A DNA stretch of 64,000 nucleotides from Bacteroidota bacterium (GCA_024280155.1 JAJRQQ010000096.1:19168-83167); one strand, 5' to 3'. Counted from the first letter of the stretch, positions 50,730 to 62,148 are shown. Numbers and translations are program-made. Notes: a model not told the origin generated them from the sequence alone.

Positions 50730-52433
50730 ATCTTTTTTCTATATCGCTTTTCTTATTGTCTTCACATTTTCATGTGGAACAGCTAAAGAAGTGGCGAAAG
50801 AGGAGAGTATCGAAACGCGAAAAGCCAATCAAAAACATATTTCATTATTTCACGAGGGGGTTCGACAAAAACTCAAAGGAAATACTGACGGTGCGATTGA
50901 GAAATTTGAAGCTTGTTTAGCCATTAAGCAAGATGATGATGCGGTTTATTTTGCGTTATCAGAATTAGAATATACCCGAAAGAATTACAATTTATCAGCA
51001 GAATACATCAAAAAAGCGTATGAAATTGATCCCAATAATTCACGTTATATTCAAGATGTAGCCTATCAATATTACGAAAAGAAAGACTATGAGAATGCGA
51101 GTCTTTACTTTAGTAAGCTGGTTGAAATTGATCCCCATAAAGTTGAATGGGTGTATGGCTATGCACAAACATTGGTTCAAAATGGCGAGTATAAAAAAGC
51201 AATCGAAACGCTCGACCAAATGGAGTCTTTGATTGGAAAAAATGCTCAATTATCCGTTGAAAAATATCATTTATATCGAAAATTAAAGAAACCTGAATTG
51301 GCTTTGAATGAATTGGATGAAGGACGAAAAGTCTTTCCAGATGATGCTCAATTGATTGGTACAATGGTCGATTATTACATTGAAAATAATGAAGAAGATG
51401 AAGCCGTAGAAATGTTAGAGAATTTGGTTCGAGTTTCACCTGAAAATCATTCTGCACAATTGGCATTAGCTGATTTCTATTTTGCAAAAAAGCAGGAAGA
51501 ACTAGGGTTTCAACATCTAAAATTGGCTTTTCAGTCAGAAAGTATGGAACTGGATGATAAGATGAAAATTGTGATTGACTTGAGTGGTGAAAAAGAAGTT
51601 GTCGATGAAAACGCCTTTGATTTAGCGAAAGAAATGGTCATTCTATATCCAGAAGAAGCAAAAGCTCATTCGATTTATGCAGATTTCTTATTGCAGAAAG
51701 GAGAAGAAGATGAAGCATTGAAAGAATATAAAAAAGCGATAGAATTTGATGATGCACAATTTCCCATTTGGAATCAAGTGTTGATGATGGAATACAAAGC
51801 GGGAGATTTTGAAGCATTGTACAAAGACAGCAAAGAATGCTTAACTCTTTTTCCAAGTATTTCGTCAGTTTACTTGTTGAATGGGGTGAGTGCAAATAGA
51901 ATAAAAAAATATGAAGATGCCATTGACGTACTTTCTTCAGGGAAAGAATTAGTCATGAAAGACCCTCGATTAAAAGCGGAGTTTTACGGTCAACTAGGTG
52001 ATAGTTATTTTGGGTTAAATGAAATTAAATTAGCGAAAGAAAGTTACCAAAAAGCGATGAATTTAGACCCTGGAAGTGGATTATTGGTGAATAATTATGC
52101 TTTTCAGGTGGCAAAATCAGAGGTAAACATTGACCAAGCCAAAAAATGATGGAGGATTTGCTTTCCTCTTCCCTAAACAGTTACGTTTTCATTGACACTT
52201 ATGGTTATGTACTTTTCCAGAATGGAGAATACAAGGAAGCGAAGAAGCAATTTGAAGATGCGATGGTTATTAACCCGACAGATGTTGTAGTAATGGAACA
52301 TTTAGGAGATGTTTATTATAAATTAGAAGAAGAAAATAAAGCCATCGAATGGTGGGAAATGGCAAAAGAGAAAGGTGCAAAGAATTCAATTTTGCTAAAA
52401 AAAATAGAAGATAAAAAATATTATGAAGAGTAA
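50722..52433 (+). CDS. TPR lipoprotein, split by an apparent one-base deletion in A6 (52141-52146)
   Basis: YIAFLIVFTFSCGTAKE; many TPRs; QAKK* continues in the -1 frame as KMMEDLLSSSLNSYVFIDTYGYVLFQNGEYKEAKKQFEDAM. Confidence 0.85.
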
Positions 52434-53229
52434 AAACCTTTATATCTGGATAGGTTTAGTGGCTATGTTTTTAGTGTCTTGTGCAAAGACATCTGTTGCT
52501 GATGGTGAGAAATTGACCAAAAAGAAGGATGGTGAATTAAGAACGGCTTTGGAAGATATTTCACAAGATTCTTTTGATTATTTCTACGCTAAAATAGGAA
52601 CGAAATACAAAGATTCTACACAGAATGTGTCCTTTAAGATTTCAGTAAGAATGAGAAAGGATAGCGTCGTAAATACACTTTTAACATACGCGCGCTTGCC
52701 GATTTATAATACATTAATCACTCCAGACACCATTAAGATGGTTGATAAACGAGATAAGTGTGTGATGACTGAAAGTTTGAATTATTTCAGAAAGAAATTT
52801 GCCATTGATGTAGAGTTTCAAAACATTGAGGAATTCTTTTTTGGCAATCCAATAGCATTTGATGTGAATAAGAAATACTATCGTGTCAACGACGCTTACA
52901 ATTACATTTTATGTTCACACAAAAAACATGAGATTAAAAAGAATATCAGAAAAGATAAAAGAGAAATTATCACGTATTATACTTTGTCAGATGATATGAA
53001 ATCATTGAAACAGCAAAGAATAGTTTCTCCCATTGATACCACTACGATTGTGATTGATTATGTGGAAAGAGCTTGGGTTGGCGATGTTTTTTTACCTAAA
53101 AAAGTTGAAATTACAGTTCAAATGCCTCGTCAAGAGCTTTATGTATTTCTTGATTATAAAAAAATACGTTTGAATAAAAAAGAGAAGATTCATTTTGTAA
53201 TTCCAGAAAAATATGGTGAATGTAAGTAA
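52423..53229 (+). CDS. DUF4292-type lipoprotein
   Basis: LVSCAKTSVADGEK; FDYFYAKIGTKYKDSTQNVSFKISVRMRKDSV; immediately precedes the EnvC-like gene. Confidence 0.75.
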   Translation: MKSKNLYIWIGLVAMFLVSCAKTSVADGEKLTKKKDGELRTALEDISQDSFDYFYAKIGTKYKDSTQNVSFKISVRMRKDSVVNTLLTYARLPIYNTLITPDTIKMVDKRDKCVMTESLNYFRKKFAIDVEFQNIEEFFFGNPIAFDVNKKYYRVNDAYNYILCSHKKHEIKKNIRKDKREIITYYTLSDDMKSLKQQRIVSPIDTTTIVIDYVERAWVGDVFLPKKVEITVQMPRQELYVFLDYKKIRLNKKEKIHFVIPEKYGECK

Positions 53230-54472
53230 ACTTCTTCTGCTTTTTTTGTTGCTCACTTTCGGTGTTCATGCTCAATCTACGAGTGAAAAATTGAAACGTG
53301 AACAAGCTCGTTTGGAACGTAAAATTGCTGATACAAAGTTGTTGCTTTCCAAATCAAAATCGAATACTGAGGCATCGCTGAATGAATTAAAAATGATTGA
53401 TAATCAAATCATTTATCGTGAACAATTGTTGAAGAACTATGATAATCAAATTCGTGGGGCAGAGTTAAGTATTGAGAAGAAAGGACAAGAAATTGAAGCG
53501 CTTTATGATAAGATTGAGCGGTTGAAGGCACAGTATAAGAAGTTACTCATTTATTCTTACAAGCGTAGAAACAAGTTCAGTAAGATGATGTACGTTGTTT
53601 CTTCAGACAGTTATCATGAGGCCTTAAAAAGAAAAAAATATTTAGAAAGAATTGCAGAGATTCAGCAGAAACAATTCTTAGTGATTCAACAAAATCAAGC
53701 ATTGATAAAGTTAGAAATTGCGGATATTGAAAAGGAAAAAACGTACAAGCAAAAAGTAATTGCTGAGAAGAGTAAAGAAAAAGCGGCTATTTTAGAAGAC
53801 AAGAAAAAACAAGAAGAAATTTATATCGCTTTTAAAGCACAGGAAGACCAATTGGTTGCGAAACTGAAAGAAGAAGAACGCAAAAAACAAGTGCTCAGAA
53901 AGAGAATTAATGCCGCCATTCAGAAAGAAATTGCGGAAGCGGAAGCAAGAAGACGAAAAGCCGAGGCAGCTCGAAAGAAAAATACAGCCAGTACGACACC
54001 TGCAACAAAACCTGTTTTTGCAGAAACCAAAGAGTCTATGCGTTTGAATAAATCTTTTGAAGGCAATAAAGGACGTTTGCCTTGGCCAGTTGCCAAAGGA
54101 ACAATCACAGAAAAATTTGGAAAAAATCCTCATCCAACTTTGAAAGATGTTTATACGAACAACCGAGGAATTGATATTTCTGCACCCAAAAATGCGCAAG
54201 TTAGAGCCGTATTTGATGGAGGAGTGACAAGTGTGTTAAATATTCCAGGTGCCGGAAAAGTGGTAATTATCAAACATGGAAACTACCGGACAGTTTACAG
54301 TAATTTAAAAGACACTTATGTAACCAAAGGAGATGTTGTCACAACGAAAAAAGTAATCGGTTCTTTGCTGTCAAAAGATGGACAGTCCGTTTCTGTTGCT
54401 CACTTTGAATTGCATAAAGTTTCAGGGAACAATGTAGAATGTCTTAACCCAACATTATGGGTAACGCATTAA
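53213..54472 (+). CDS. EnvC-like murein hydrolase activator (coiled coil plus M23/LytM)
   Basis: Long coiled coil, then GRLPWPVAKGTITEKFGKNPHPTLKDVYTNNRGIDISAPKNAQVRAVFDGGVT...VVIIKHGNYRTVYSNL. Confidence 0.9.
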   Translation: MVNVSKLLLLFLLLTFGVHAQSTSEKLKREQARLERKIADTKLLLSKSKSNTEASLNELKMIDNQIIYREQLLKNYDNQIRGAELSIEKKGQEIEALYDKIERLKAQYKKLLIYSYKRRNKFSKMMYVVSSDSYHEALKRKKYLERIAEIQQKQFLVIQQNQALIKLEIADIEKEKTYKQKVIAEKSKEKAAILEDKKKQEEIYIAFKAQEDQLVAKLKEEERKKQVLRKRINAAIQKEIAEAEARRRKAEAARKKNTASTTPATKPVFAETKESMRLNKSFEGNKGRLPWPVAKGTITEKFGKNPHPTLKDVYTNNRGIDISAPKNAQVRAVFDGGVTSVLNIPGAGKVVIIKHGNYRTVYSNLKDTYVTKGDVVTTKKVIGSLLSKDGQSVSVAHFELHKVSGNNVECLNPTLWVTH

Positions 54473-54532
54473 CCGTTGTATATTTTCTCATTCTCACAAT
54501 TCTTCCTTACATTTACCCCTAAATATTTTAAA

Positions 54533-55303
54533 ATGGCTCAAAAAATTCAAACTGCAGAACGTGTTTCTCATTCAGATAAATCCGATAATTTTGTTTTTCA
54601 GCGCAGTTACTTGGCGTATGTTGAAGCAGCGAAATTGGTTTCAGGAAAGGTGCTCGAAATAGGAACGGGGAGTGGTTATGGAATTGAGTTAATTTCTAAA
54701 AATGCGGATTCTTTCTTAACGATTGATAAGTTTGAGTCGCCAGTTGGGTCAGAAGCGAGTAATAATATTGAGAATGTTGAGTTCCGTCAAATGAATGTTC
54801 CACCATTGACTGGCTTAGCGGATAATTCATTCGATTTTGTTGTTTCTTTTCAGGTAATTGAGCATATCAAGGACGATGCTGCGTTTGTCAAAGAGATTCA
54901 CCGTGTATTGAAACCAGGAGGAAAATTTATTCATACGACACCCAATATTAAGATGTCGTTGACTAGAAATCCATGGCACATTCGTGAATATACTGTACAG
55001 GAATTGTATGATTTATTGATGAAGGATTTTAAATCGGTTGAGAAAAAAGGTGTTTTTGGGAATGAAATTGCGATGAAATATTACGCAGAAAACAAAGTAT
55101 CGGTGAAGAAAATAATGAAGTATGATATTTTCAATCTTCAGTATAATTTACCGCGTTGGATGTTGCAAATCCCTTATGACATTTTAAATAGAAGAAATCG
55201 AAAAAATTTAAGTGACAAAGGAGCGCACATTAAGTTGGAGGATTATTTCGTAGCTGAAGCCAATGATGAGTGCATCGATTTGTTTTATATAGCTGAGAAG
55301 TAG
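54533..55303 (+). CDS. Class I SAM-dependent methyltransferase
   Basis: KVLEIGTGSGYGIELIS, DNSFDFVVSFQVIEHIKDDAAFVKEIHRVLKPGGKFI. ATG at 54533. Confidence 0.9.
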   Translation: MAQKIQTAERVSHSDKSDNFVFQRSYLAYVEAAKLVSGKVLEIGTGSGYGIELISKNADSFLTIDKFESPVGSEASNNIENVEFRQMNVPPLTGLADNSFDFVVSFQVIEHIKDDAAFVKEIHRVLKPGGKFIHTTPNIKMSLTRNPWHIREYTVQELYDLLMKDFKSVEKKGVFGNEIAMKYYAENKVSVKKIMKYDIFNLQYNLPRWMLQIPYDILNRRNRKNLSDKGAHIKLEDYFVAEANDECIDLFYIAEK

Positions 55304-55430
55304 GGGCAACGTACCAAATTTTCAGTTTACTCCTATGTTTACTTATTGTGATCATCTTTATTTTTAGCAATATCTACCAAATGCACTACATTTTTTTGTG
55401 CCATGTTATTTTCATAATAGATATTCAATT

Positions 55431-58400
55431 TTAATGTTTCATTTTAGCTTTATCAAACTGATAATCTTTAAACTTTACCTTAAATAGTATTGCATAAACT
55501 ACCGGAACGTATAGTAAAATAATTATTGTACCAAAGGTAAGCCCGAAAATAATAGCCAAAGACAAAGGCTGCCACAACAAACCACCGCTAATTAACAAAG
55601 GCAACATTCCTAACGAGGTGGTAAGCGTAGTTAATATTACTGGGCGGAATTTATGATTCGCTGCTTTCATAATTGCATCTTGTTCTGAGAGTTCCGGGTT
55701 CTCTTCTTTTTCTCCAGCAATACGATCAATTAAAATAATTGCGTTGTTTATTACAATACCTGCTAAGGCAATAATACCTAATATACCAAAGAAACTAACA
55801 AATGTACCGCCAATATACCAACCTATAACCACACCAATTACGCCAAGCGGTATGGTAGAATAGACAATGAGTGATTTTCTAATCGAGTTAAACTGCAACA
55901 CCAAAAGGATTAAAATGATGCCGAACGAAAGAGGTAACCAATCTACAATTGCGCCAAGGTTGTCGTTTTTGTCTTCATCTTCGCCACCAAACTCATATTG
56001 GTAATCACTTTTCCATGTAGTTTTTTGCTCTTCTAACCAAGGAGTAATGTCTGTAAAAATATCTTTGGCGGTATATCCTGTTTGTAGATAACTTCCAACG
56101 GTCATAGTGCGGGTTAAATCTTTACGGATAATTTTTGCGAACTGCCAATCAACCACAATTTTGGCAACTTGCGAAAGTGGTACGTTTTGGCGTGTAATGG
56201 GCGAGAAAATATTAAAACTTTCAATGGTTTGAATATCATACTCATTGCTGTTTTTAACCTTCATGTAAATGGGAATGCTTTTATCTTCTTCCCTGAAATT
56301 ATCAACTTTAACACCCGACAAGCCTGCATTTAGAGCCATTGCAATATCTTTGTTAGTAAGTCCTTCGCGTTGTGCTCTATCTTCATCTATTTCCACAATC
56401 AGTTTTTTGATTTTTGGTCCCCAGTTATCGGTAATATTTTGGGTGCCTTTTGTTTTTACCAATTGTTCTTTAATTGCTTTTGAAATAAGTGCCAACTCTT
56501 CGGGGCTTTTACCCGAAACTCGAATTTCGACAGGTGTACCCGATGCACCTGCACCAGTTAACCGGTTTACACGAATATCGGCATCGGGGAAATTGTCGAA
56601 ACAATATTTGTCTAGCTTGGCAATTACATAATCATTATCTCTATCGCCTGTGGTGTTCAGAAGCATGTGTGCATAGCTCGAAATTGCTTCATTTTTAAAA
56701 TATCCTAAATCGTAAGGTTCGGGACCTTCGCCAATAAATGATGAGAAATCCAGAACGCCGGGGGTGTTGTCTTGTGTAACAACTAGCGAGTCCAAAATAT
56801 ATTTTTCAATATCGGCTATAGCCGATTCGGTAATATCAATTTGTGTACCTGAAGGAAATATCACATCTACAGTTACCAGGTTTCGGTCGCTATCAGGCAC
56901 AAGTTTAAACGGAAGAAAAGGCATTAAAATAATTGACAGGGCAAACATTACGAAAATAATAATAACAAAAGGGATTTGTGCCTTGCTCAATATACGGAGT
57001 AAAATTTTATTGTACCAGATGTTAATATTGTTCATCATTCTGTCAACAAACCCCTCTTTTTCTTTCTTATTCTTTTTTGCTTTTATCATTAGCAAAGCCA
57101 GTAAAGGAACAAATGTAAAGGTTAAAAACCATGAGCTTAACAGCGATATGGAAACCACGGAGAACAGTGGTGATGCCATTTCACCCATTGGGGTTTCGGC
57201 TAACGCGAAAGATAAAAATGCCGCCGAAGTCGTAAGCGTGGAAATCAACAGAGGAATCATCAGTATCTTACAGGCATCAACAGCAGCTTTAAATGTAGGT
57301 TCTCCTTTTTGTACACGCACAAGAATTTGCTCAGCCATTACAATCCCGTTATCTACAAATAATCCTAAGGAGATAATTAATGCGGCAAGCGATACTTTGT
57401 TAAGTCCCAAATCAATTAAATTCATAAAAAAGAAGGTGCTTAAAATTACCATCGGCACAAGCGTGGCAACCAACGAGCCCGTTCTGAAACCTAGAAAAAA
57501 TAACATCACGGCAAGTACAATTAGTACCGATTGCAACAAACTGATTAAGAAATTATTTACCTGCATATCCACAATCTTGTCTTGTGAGGCTATCCTAACT
57601 AGTTCAACACCAATCGGTAGTGTTTTATTTATTTCGGGAATTATTTTTTCTATATCATCGCCCAAGCGGACAATATTTGCCCCCTTTTTTAGCGAAATAA
57701 ATAGTGAAATTGCATCCTTCCCGTTAATTTTTACAATTTTGTCCTTCGGGTGGATATAATCCTGATAAATATTGGTTATATCACCAAGAAAAATGGTTGT
57801 ACCTGTTCCAGTTGGTATCAGCGTCCGTTTTAAGTCTTCAATACTTTCATAACTCCCTGTTGGTTCAAGGATTATTCGTTTTTTACCTACATTTACTTCG
57901 CCACCGGGGTAAAGAATATTTGTTGCAGAAATAATACCTGTCAAACGGCCAACATTTAATTTGTAGCGTGAAAGTTGCTGGTCGTCGAACTCAATAATAA
58001 TGCGCTCTTCCTGCACGCCACCGTACTTTACTTTGGCGGCATCGGGTAAAAGCAATAGTTTGTTCCTTATGTCCTTGGCATAATCTTCCAAAACATTGTA
58101 GGGAACTCCATCGCTTTCAACACCTAAAATAATCCCAAAAACAGTTCCTATGTCCTTGTCTTTAACAATAGGGCCCATAATGTTTTTCGGAAGCATTGGG
58201 CGCACTTCGTTTACTTTATCTTTAAGCTCATCCCAAATAGGTTGCAGCTGGTCTGCGTTAACGTAATCTTTTAGCTTTACTGTAATTACAGATAAACCTG
58301 TTCTTGATTCGCTTTCAATACTTTTCACTTCAACCATTTCCCGAATTGCTTCTTCCAGTTTTTCGGTTACCAACGACTCAACCTCTTTGGGCGAAGCACC

Positions 58401-58556
58401 CGGGAAACGAGTAACCACAGAAGCTATCCGGATGGTATAGGGTGGCATACTATCTCTGGAAAGGTCAAAATAGTTACTAATACCTACTGCGCTGATAATT
58501 AGCAGAGTAATTATTGCTATCCGGCTGTTTTTGAGTGTTATTTCTGTTAAATTCAT
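55431..58556 (-). CDS. RND efflux transporter permease (AcrB/HAE1-type)
   Basis: 1041 aa, 12-TM layout; SLGLFVDNGIVMAEQI, GIIALAGIVINNAIILIDRI, FRPVILTTLTTSLGMLPLLISGG. Confidence 0.95.
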   Translation of the reverse strand: MNLTEITLKNSRIAIITLLIISAVGISNYFDLSRDSMPPYTIRIASVVTRFPGASPKEVESLVTEKLEEAIREMVEVKSIESESRTGLSVITVKLKDYVNADQLQPIWDELKDKVNEVRPMLPKNIMGPIVKDKDIGTVFGIILGVESDGVPYNVLEDYAKDIRNKLLLLPDAAKVKYGGVQEERIIIEFDDQQLSRYKLNVGRLTGIISATNILYPGGEVNVGKKRIILEPTGSYESIEDLKRTLIPTGTGTTIFLGDITNIYQDYIHPKDKIVKINGKDAISLFISLKKGANIVRLGDDIEKIIPEINKTLPIGVELVRIASQDKIVDMQVNNFLISLLQSVLIVLAVMLFFLGFRTGSLVATLVPMVILSTFFFMNLIDLGLNKVSLAALIISLGLFVDNGIVMAEQILVRVQKGEPTFKAAVDACKILMIPLLISTLTTSAAFLSFALAETPMGEMASPLFSVVSISLLSSWFLTFTFVPLLALLMIKAKKNKKEKEGFVDRMMNNINIWYNKILLRILSKAQIPFVIIIFVMFALSIILMPFLPFKLVPDSDRNLVTVDVIFPSGTQIDITESAIADIEKYILDSLVVTQDNTPGVLDFSSFIGEGPEPYDLGYFKNEAISSYAHMLLNTTGDRDNDYVIAKLDKYCFDNFPDADIRVNRLTGAGASGTPVEIRVSGKSPEELALISKAIKEQLVKTKGTQNITDNWGPKIKKLIVEIDEDRAQREGLTNKDIAMALNAGLSGVKVDNFREEDKSIPIYMKVKNSNEYDIQTIESFNIFSPITRQNVPLSQVAKIVVDWQFAKIIRKDLTRTMTVGSYLQTGYTAKDIFTDITPWLEEQKTTWKSDYQYEFGGEDEDKNDNLGAIVDWLPLSFGIILILLVLQFNSIRKSLIVYSTIPLGVIGVVIGWYIGGTFVSFFGILGIIALAGIVINNAIILIDRIAGEKEENPELSEQDAIMKAANHKFRPVILTTLTTSLGMLPLLISGGLLWQPLSLAIIFGLTFGTIIILLYVPVVYAILFKVKFKDYQFDKAKMKH

Positions 58557-58597
58557 ATTCTTTTTTAATAAAAAGTGGTTTTTTTGTTTCCGGATAA

Positions 58598-59677
58598 CTA
58601 CTGTGCTAGTAACCTTACTTTTCTACCATCGTACATAAAACTTAAACCGGCAGTGATAATTGTATCATCGGTACTCAATCCTTCATTTATTTTATAACCT
58701 GTTGCTGTTAGTTCACCAAGGCTAACATTTTTACGTTTGGCGATATAAACACCTTCCTCGTCACTGATTTTTATTATGTAAACAAAATCGCCGTCTTGAT
58801 CGTGTGCCACAGCATCTGATGGGATAATCAGGTCTTGGTTTGCATTTTCTTCTTGTGCAAAAACCATTTCAATGGTACAAGCCATTCCTGCTAGTATATC
58901 GTCATTTTTGTCTGTAAGGTCAATAATTAATGGGTATGTAGATGCACCACCCGTACTACGGCCAATTTCTGAAACTACGCCTTTAAAAATTTTATCGGAA
59001 ATAGTCGCAAATTTTATACTTACTATTTGCCCAATTTCTACACTTTTTATAATGTTTTCGGGAACTTGTGTCCTAATTTCGGTTTTTCCATTTGAAGAAA
59101 ACATTAAAACAGGCCGTCCCGCACCAATCATCTCGTTTTCTTTCGCTATTATTTTTGAAATAGAACCATCAAAAGGTGCGATTAATTTGGTGTAGTTTAA
59201 TTGGTTGCGTGCGCTGCTTAATTGAGATTGAGCTGTTTTAAGCATTGCTTTTGCCGACTCGTATTGTGCCTTTACTTTTTCAAAATCACTTAAGGAAGCA
59301 TTATTGTTGGCGTACAACTTTTCTATACGGTTGAATGCTAATTTTGCACTCGAGACTTGTATTTCAGCGTTCTTTTTTGAAGCCTCTACCTTTTGGTAGT
59401 TAATACGATAATCATCGCTGTTTACCTGAGCTATAATCTTGTCTTTTTTTACATGTTCACCCAATTTAAAATGTATTATTTCAAGTGTACCGCCTACCTT
59501 AAAACTTAATTTTACCTCGTTCTCAGCTTGTGATATTCCTGCAAAAGTCCGTTTCCCAGCTATCGCTGATTCACTGATTTTCTGATAAAAAACGGGGCGT
59601 ATTGCTTCCGTACTTTCTTCGTTGCTGCCACATGATACAATAAAAAGTGACAAAATTATTCCAATGTAAAATTTCAT
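58598..59677 (-). CDS. RND periplasmic adaptor (membrane fusion protein)
   Basis: Lipobox SLFIVSCGSN; VGGTLEIIHFKLGEHVKKDKIIAQVNSDDYRINYQ; LNYTKLIAPFDGSISKIIAKENEMIGAG. Confidence 0.93.
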   Translation of the reverse strand: MKFYIGIILSLFIVSCGSNEESTEAIRPVFYQKISESAIAGKRTFAGISQAENEVKLSFKVGGTLEIIHFKLGEHVKKDKIIAQVNSDDYRINYQKVEASKKNAEIQVSSAKLAFNRIEKLYANNNASLSDFEKVKAQYESAKAMLKTAQSQLSSARNQLNYTKLIAPFDGSISKIIAKENEMIGAGRPVLMFSSNGKTEIRTQVPENIIKSVEIGQIVSIKFATISDKIFKGVVSEIGRSTGGASTYPLIIDLTDKNDDILAGMACTIEMVFAQEENANQDLIIPSDAVAHDQDGDFVYIIKISDEEGVYIAKRKNVSLGELTATGYKINEGLSTDDTIITAGLSFMYDGRKVRLLAQ

Positions 59678-59791
59678 TTTTTGTGTTTTAGGTGATGGAT
59701 TTGTGTGTTTTTCATGATTTTAAAAACTGTACTTTGATTAATATTCGACCCTACGAGTGTTTTTTAGCCCTTGTAGAGTTAGCTAATATTC

Positions 59792-62148
59792 TTAACGATG
59801 TTCTACTTTTAGTAAAAATTCTTGTAATTTATTTGTATAAGCCTTTTGCTCATCTTCTGAACTCAGAAAAATAAACTTTCCTTGAAGACGCTGAACCTGA
59901 ATAAAATCCATAATGTATTGATAGTAAGCAATATCAGCCATAAGTTTTGTTCGTGTCATAATGTTCTGTGCGTCGATTAATTGAATTAAATTAACTGCAC
60001 CTTGAAAATAAGCATCTTGTACCAATTTAAAATTATTTTCGGCAGCTGTTGCTGCATTTTTCGATAATTCCAATTCTAAATACGAAGTCCTTAATTTCTG
60101 TACATTCGTACGCACACCTGTTTCCAAAGTGTTGTTCAGCTCTTCTTTCTGATAGTTTATTTTATCCATTTCAATTACCGATTTATTCATCTCAGCATTG
60201 GCTTTTCCACCTTGAAATATTGGAATTTTTAAACTAATACCCAAATTATAAGTCATGTCATCGGGGGGCGGCGGAACCGGCATATTTGGTGGTAGAATTG
60301 TGCCTTCACGGATAAATGCCTGATCAGCGCTTCCCATTAGTGCAATTTCGGGAATATACCATTGTCGTTTATATAGTGTGTTTTTCCGTTCAATTACCCT
60401 GGCTATAGCCATCAACTGTTTAATTTCAGGTGAATTTGTTTTCATTTCCTCAATAATGAACGAGGCATATTTTTCGGTCAAAATCGGATTTTCAAATATC
60501 TTCGTTAGCAATTCCTGATTAAGTAAAATGGTTTTGTCAATTGAATTTGAATCGGGTACATTTATACTGTTGTCTATGGTACTGTTAAGCTGCTGGTTTA
60601 TTTGATACATATTTGTTCGGAACACGGTATATGCATCGTTGAATTTTATTTTATTAATGTTTAACTCGCTTGTCCAGCGGTTTACATCAGAAATACCACT
60701 TTGTCCAGCTTCTTCTTTTGCTTTTGCCATTTGAAGGTTTTGCATGGTGGCATTGATGTTCTCACTCTGGATCAATAAATTACACTTTGAAAATAGAAGG
60801 CGTATATATGCACCCGACATGTTTGCCACAATATCTAGTACGGTTTGTTCGTCGTAAAAGCGTTTGTTGTCTGCAAGCAGTTTATTGATAGCAATATTTG
60901 CATAAACTGATTCGGAAAAAATAACTTGTTTTAAAGAAGCCGAACCGATTAAGGTAAATGCGCCCCTTTGTCCCATTGCTGCTTCAACCAAGTTGTTGCT
61001 TAACCAAACAGTACTTCCGCCAACGCTTATTTGTGGCATAAGGTTCGATTTAGCAATCCTTACATTTTTTTCGGCGATTTCAATATCTTTTTGGCCATTT
61101 TTCCTTGCAGGTTGTTTTCAAGAGCCTCGGCAATAGCTAGTCTCAAGTTCAGTTCTTTTCCAGTTGGAAAATTGGTAGCATTGATTAAAATAGATTCATT
61201 TAATATGTTCCATTTCGGGAATTTATTCGTTGACCGGATACTTTCCATATTTATAATAGGTACTCGCCGTGCATTTTCAATAGATACTGGAATATCTGAA
61301 GGGTTTGTACCTTCACTAATTTTCATAATCCGCAAAGCAACCTGGCGTGCCAGTTGCTGAAAAGTAAATTCTGGGCTTAGTGTTACCGTTGCTCCCATGT
61401 TTAAATAAGCCACACCACTTACTGCAAGCGATGGGATGTGTCGCTTGTTTAGACCGTTAAACAACTTCAATATTTCCGTTTTAGAAAGCCCGACTAAAGG
61501 TAACACCATTGCAGCATCGGTATTTTTAGGCATTTGTGCTAAAGCAGAGCTGCTACTATCGTCAACAGAAACAACAGAAATATTAAATTTTGTATTGTTC
61601 TGTTTCAAATATTCGGTAAGCTGCGGAAAATTTTCATTTAATGCTTTAGGTATGAGAATAGCAAGTTCTTTTGCTTCAAACATTTGAGAAAACTCATGGA
61701 TGTCTGTTTTTAGTTGTATGATTGATTCAATAAAGGTAAAATTATCGATTCCGGTAGCGTTTCCTTGTTTTAATTGAAGGTTTTGAAAATCCTGGTCGAG
61801 TATATTTGCGGCAATAACCGGTTTTGAAAAATTTTTAAAACCAGATATATCGTTCGAAGATATATAACCTAAAGTTACTAATAAGGTAACATCCGGGTCG
61901 GCCATTAACTGTTGGTTATTTTGTATGACTCTGGCTCTCTCCCAATCTGCATCTAGATCTTTAAAATTCACCTTGAATTGTGATTTGGTCAGCGCAACAA
62001 TTTCTTCTTTCAGGTAGGTGTTAAATTCGTTAAATTCTGCTGAATTTGCATCTTTGCTAATGCCTATAGTAATTTCAGGTTGTGTTTGAGCGATTATATT
62101 TGTTGACATCAACAAAGTACTCATTAAAAGTATTGTATAGTATTTCAT
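59792..62148 (-). CDS. Substrate-binding-protein-like domain fused to a TolC-family outer-membrane factor; split by an apparent one-base deletion in A5 (61088-61092)
   Basis: N part: signal peptide then IGISKDANSAEFNEFNTYLKEEI...VTLLVTLGYISSND...AMVLPLVGLSKTEILKLFNGLNKRHIPSLAVSG; junction LNLRLAIAEALENNLQGKMAKK|DIEIAEKNVRIAKSNL|MPQISVGGSTVWLSNN; C part TolC-like. Confidence 0.8.

Noticed and set aside
52146-52433. Separate small TPR gene translationally coupled by ATGA overlap
   Set aside because: Possible, but adding one A to A6 joins it seamlessly to the upstream TPR protein, and the same lesion type recurs elsewhere; treated as one split gene.
56269-56698. Plus-strand ORFs of 120 and 69 aa
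   Set aside because: Antisense to the RND permease; no independent support.
56764-57759. 331-aa plus-strand ORF
   Set aside because: Antisense shadow within the AcrB-like gene, which has full family motifs on the minus strand.
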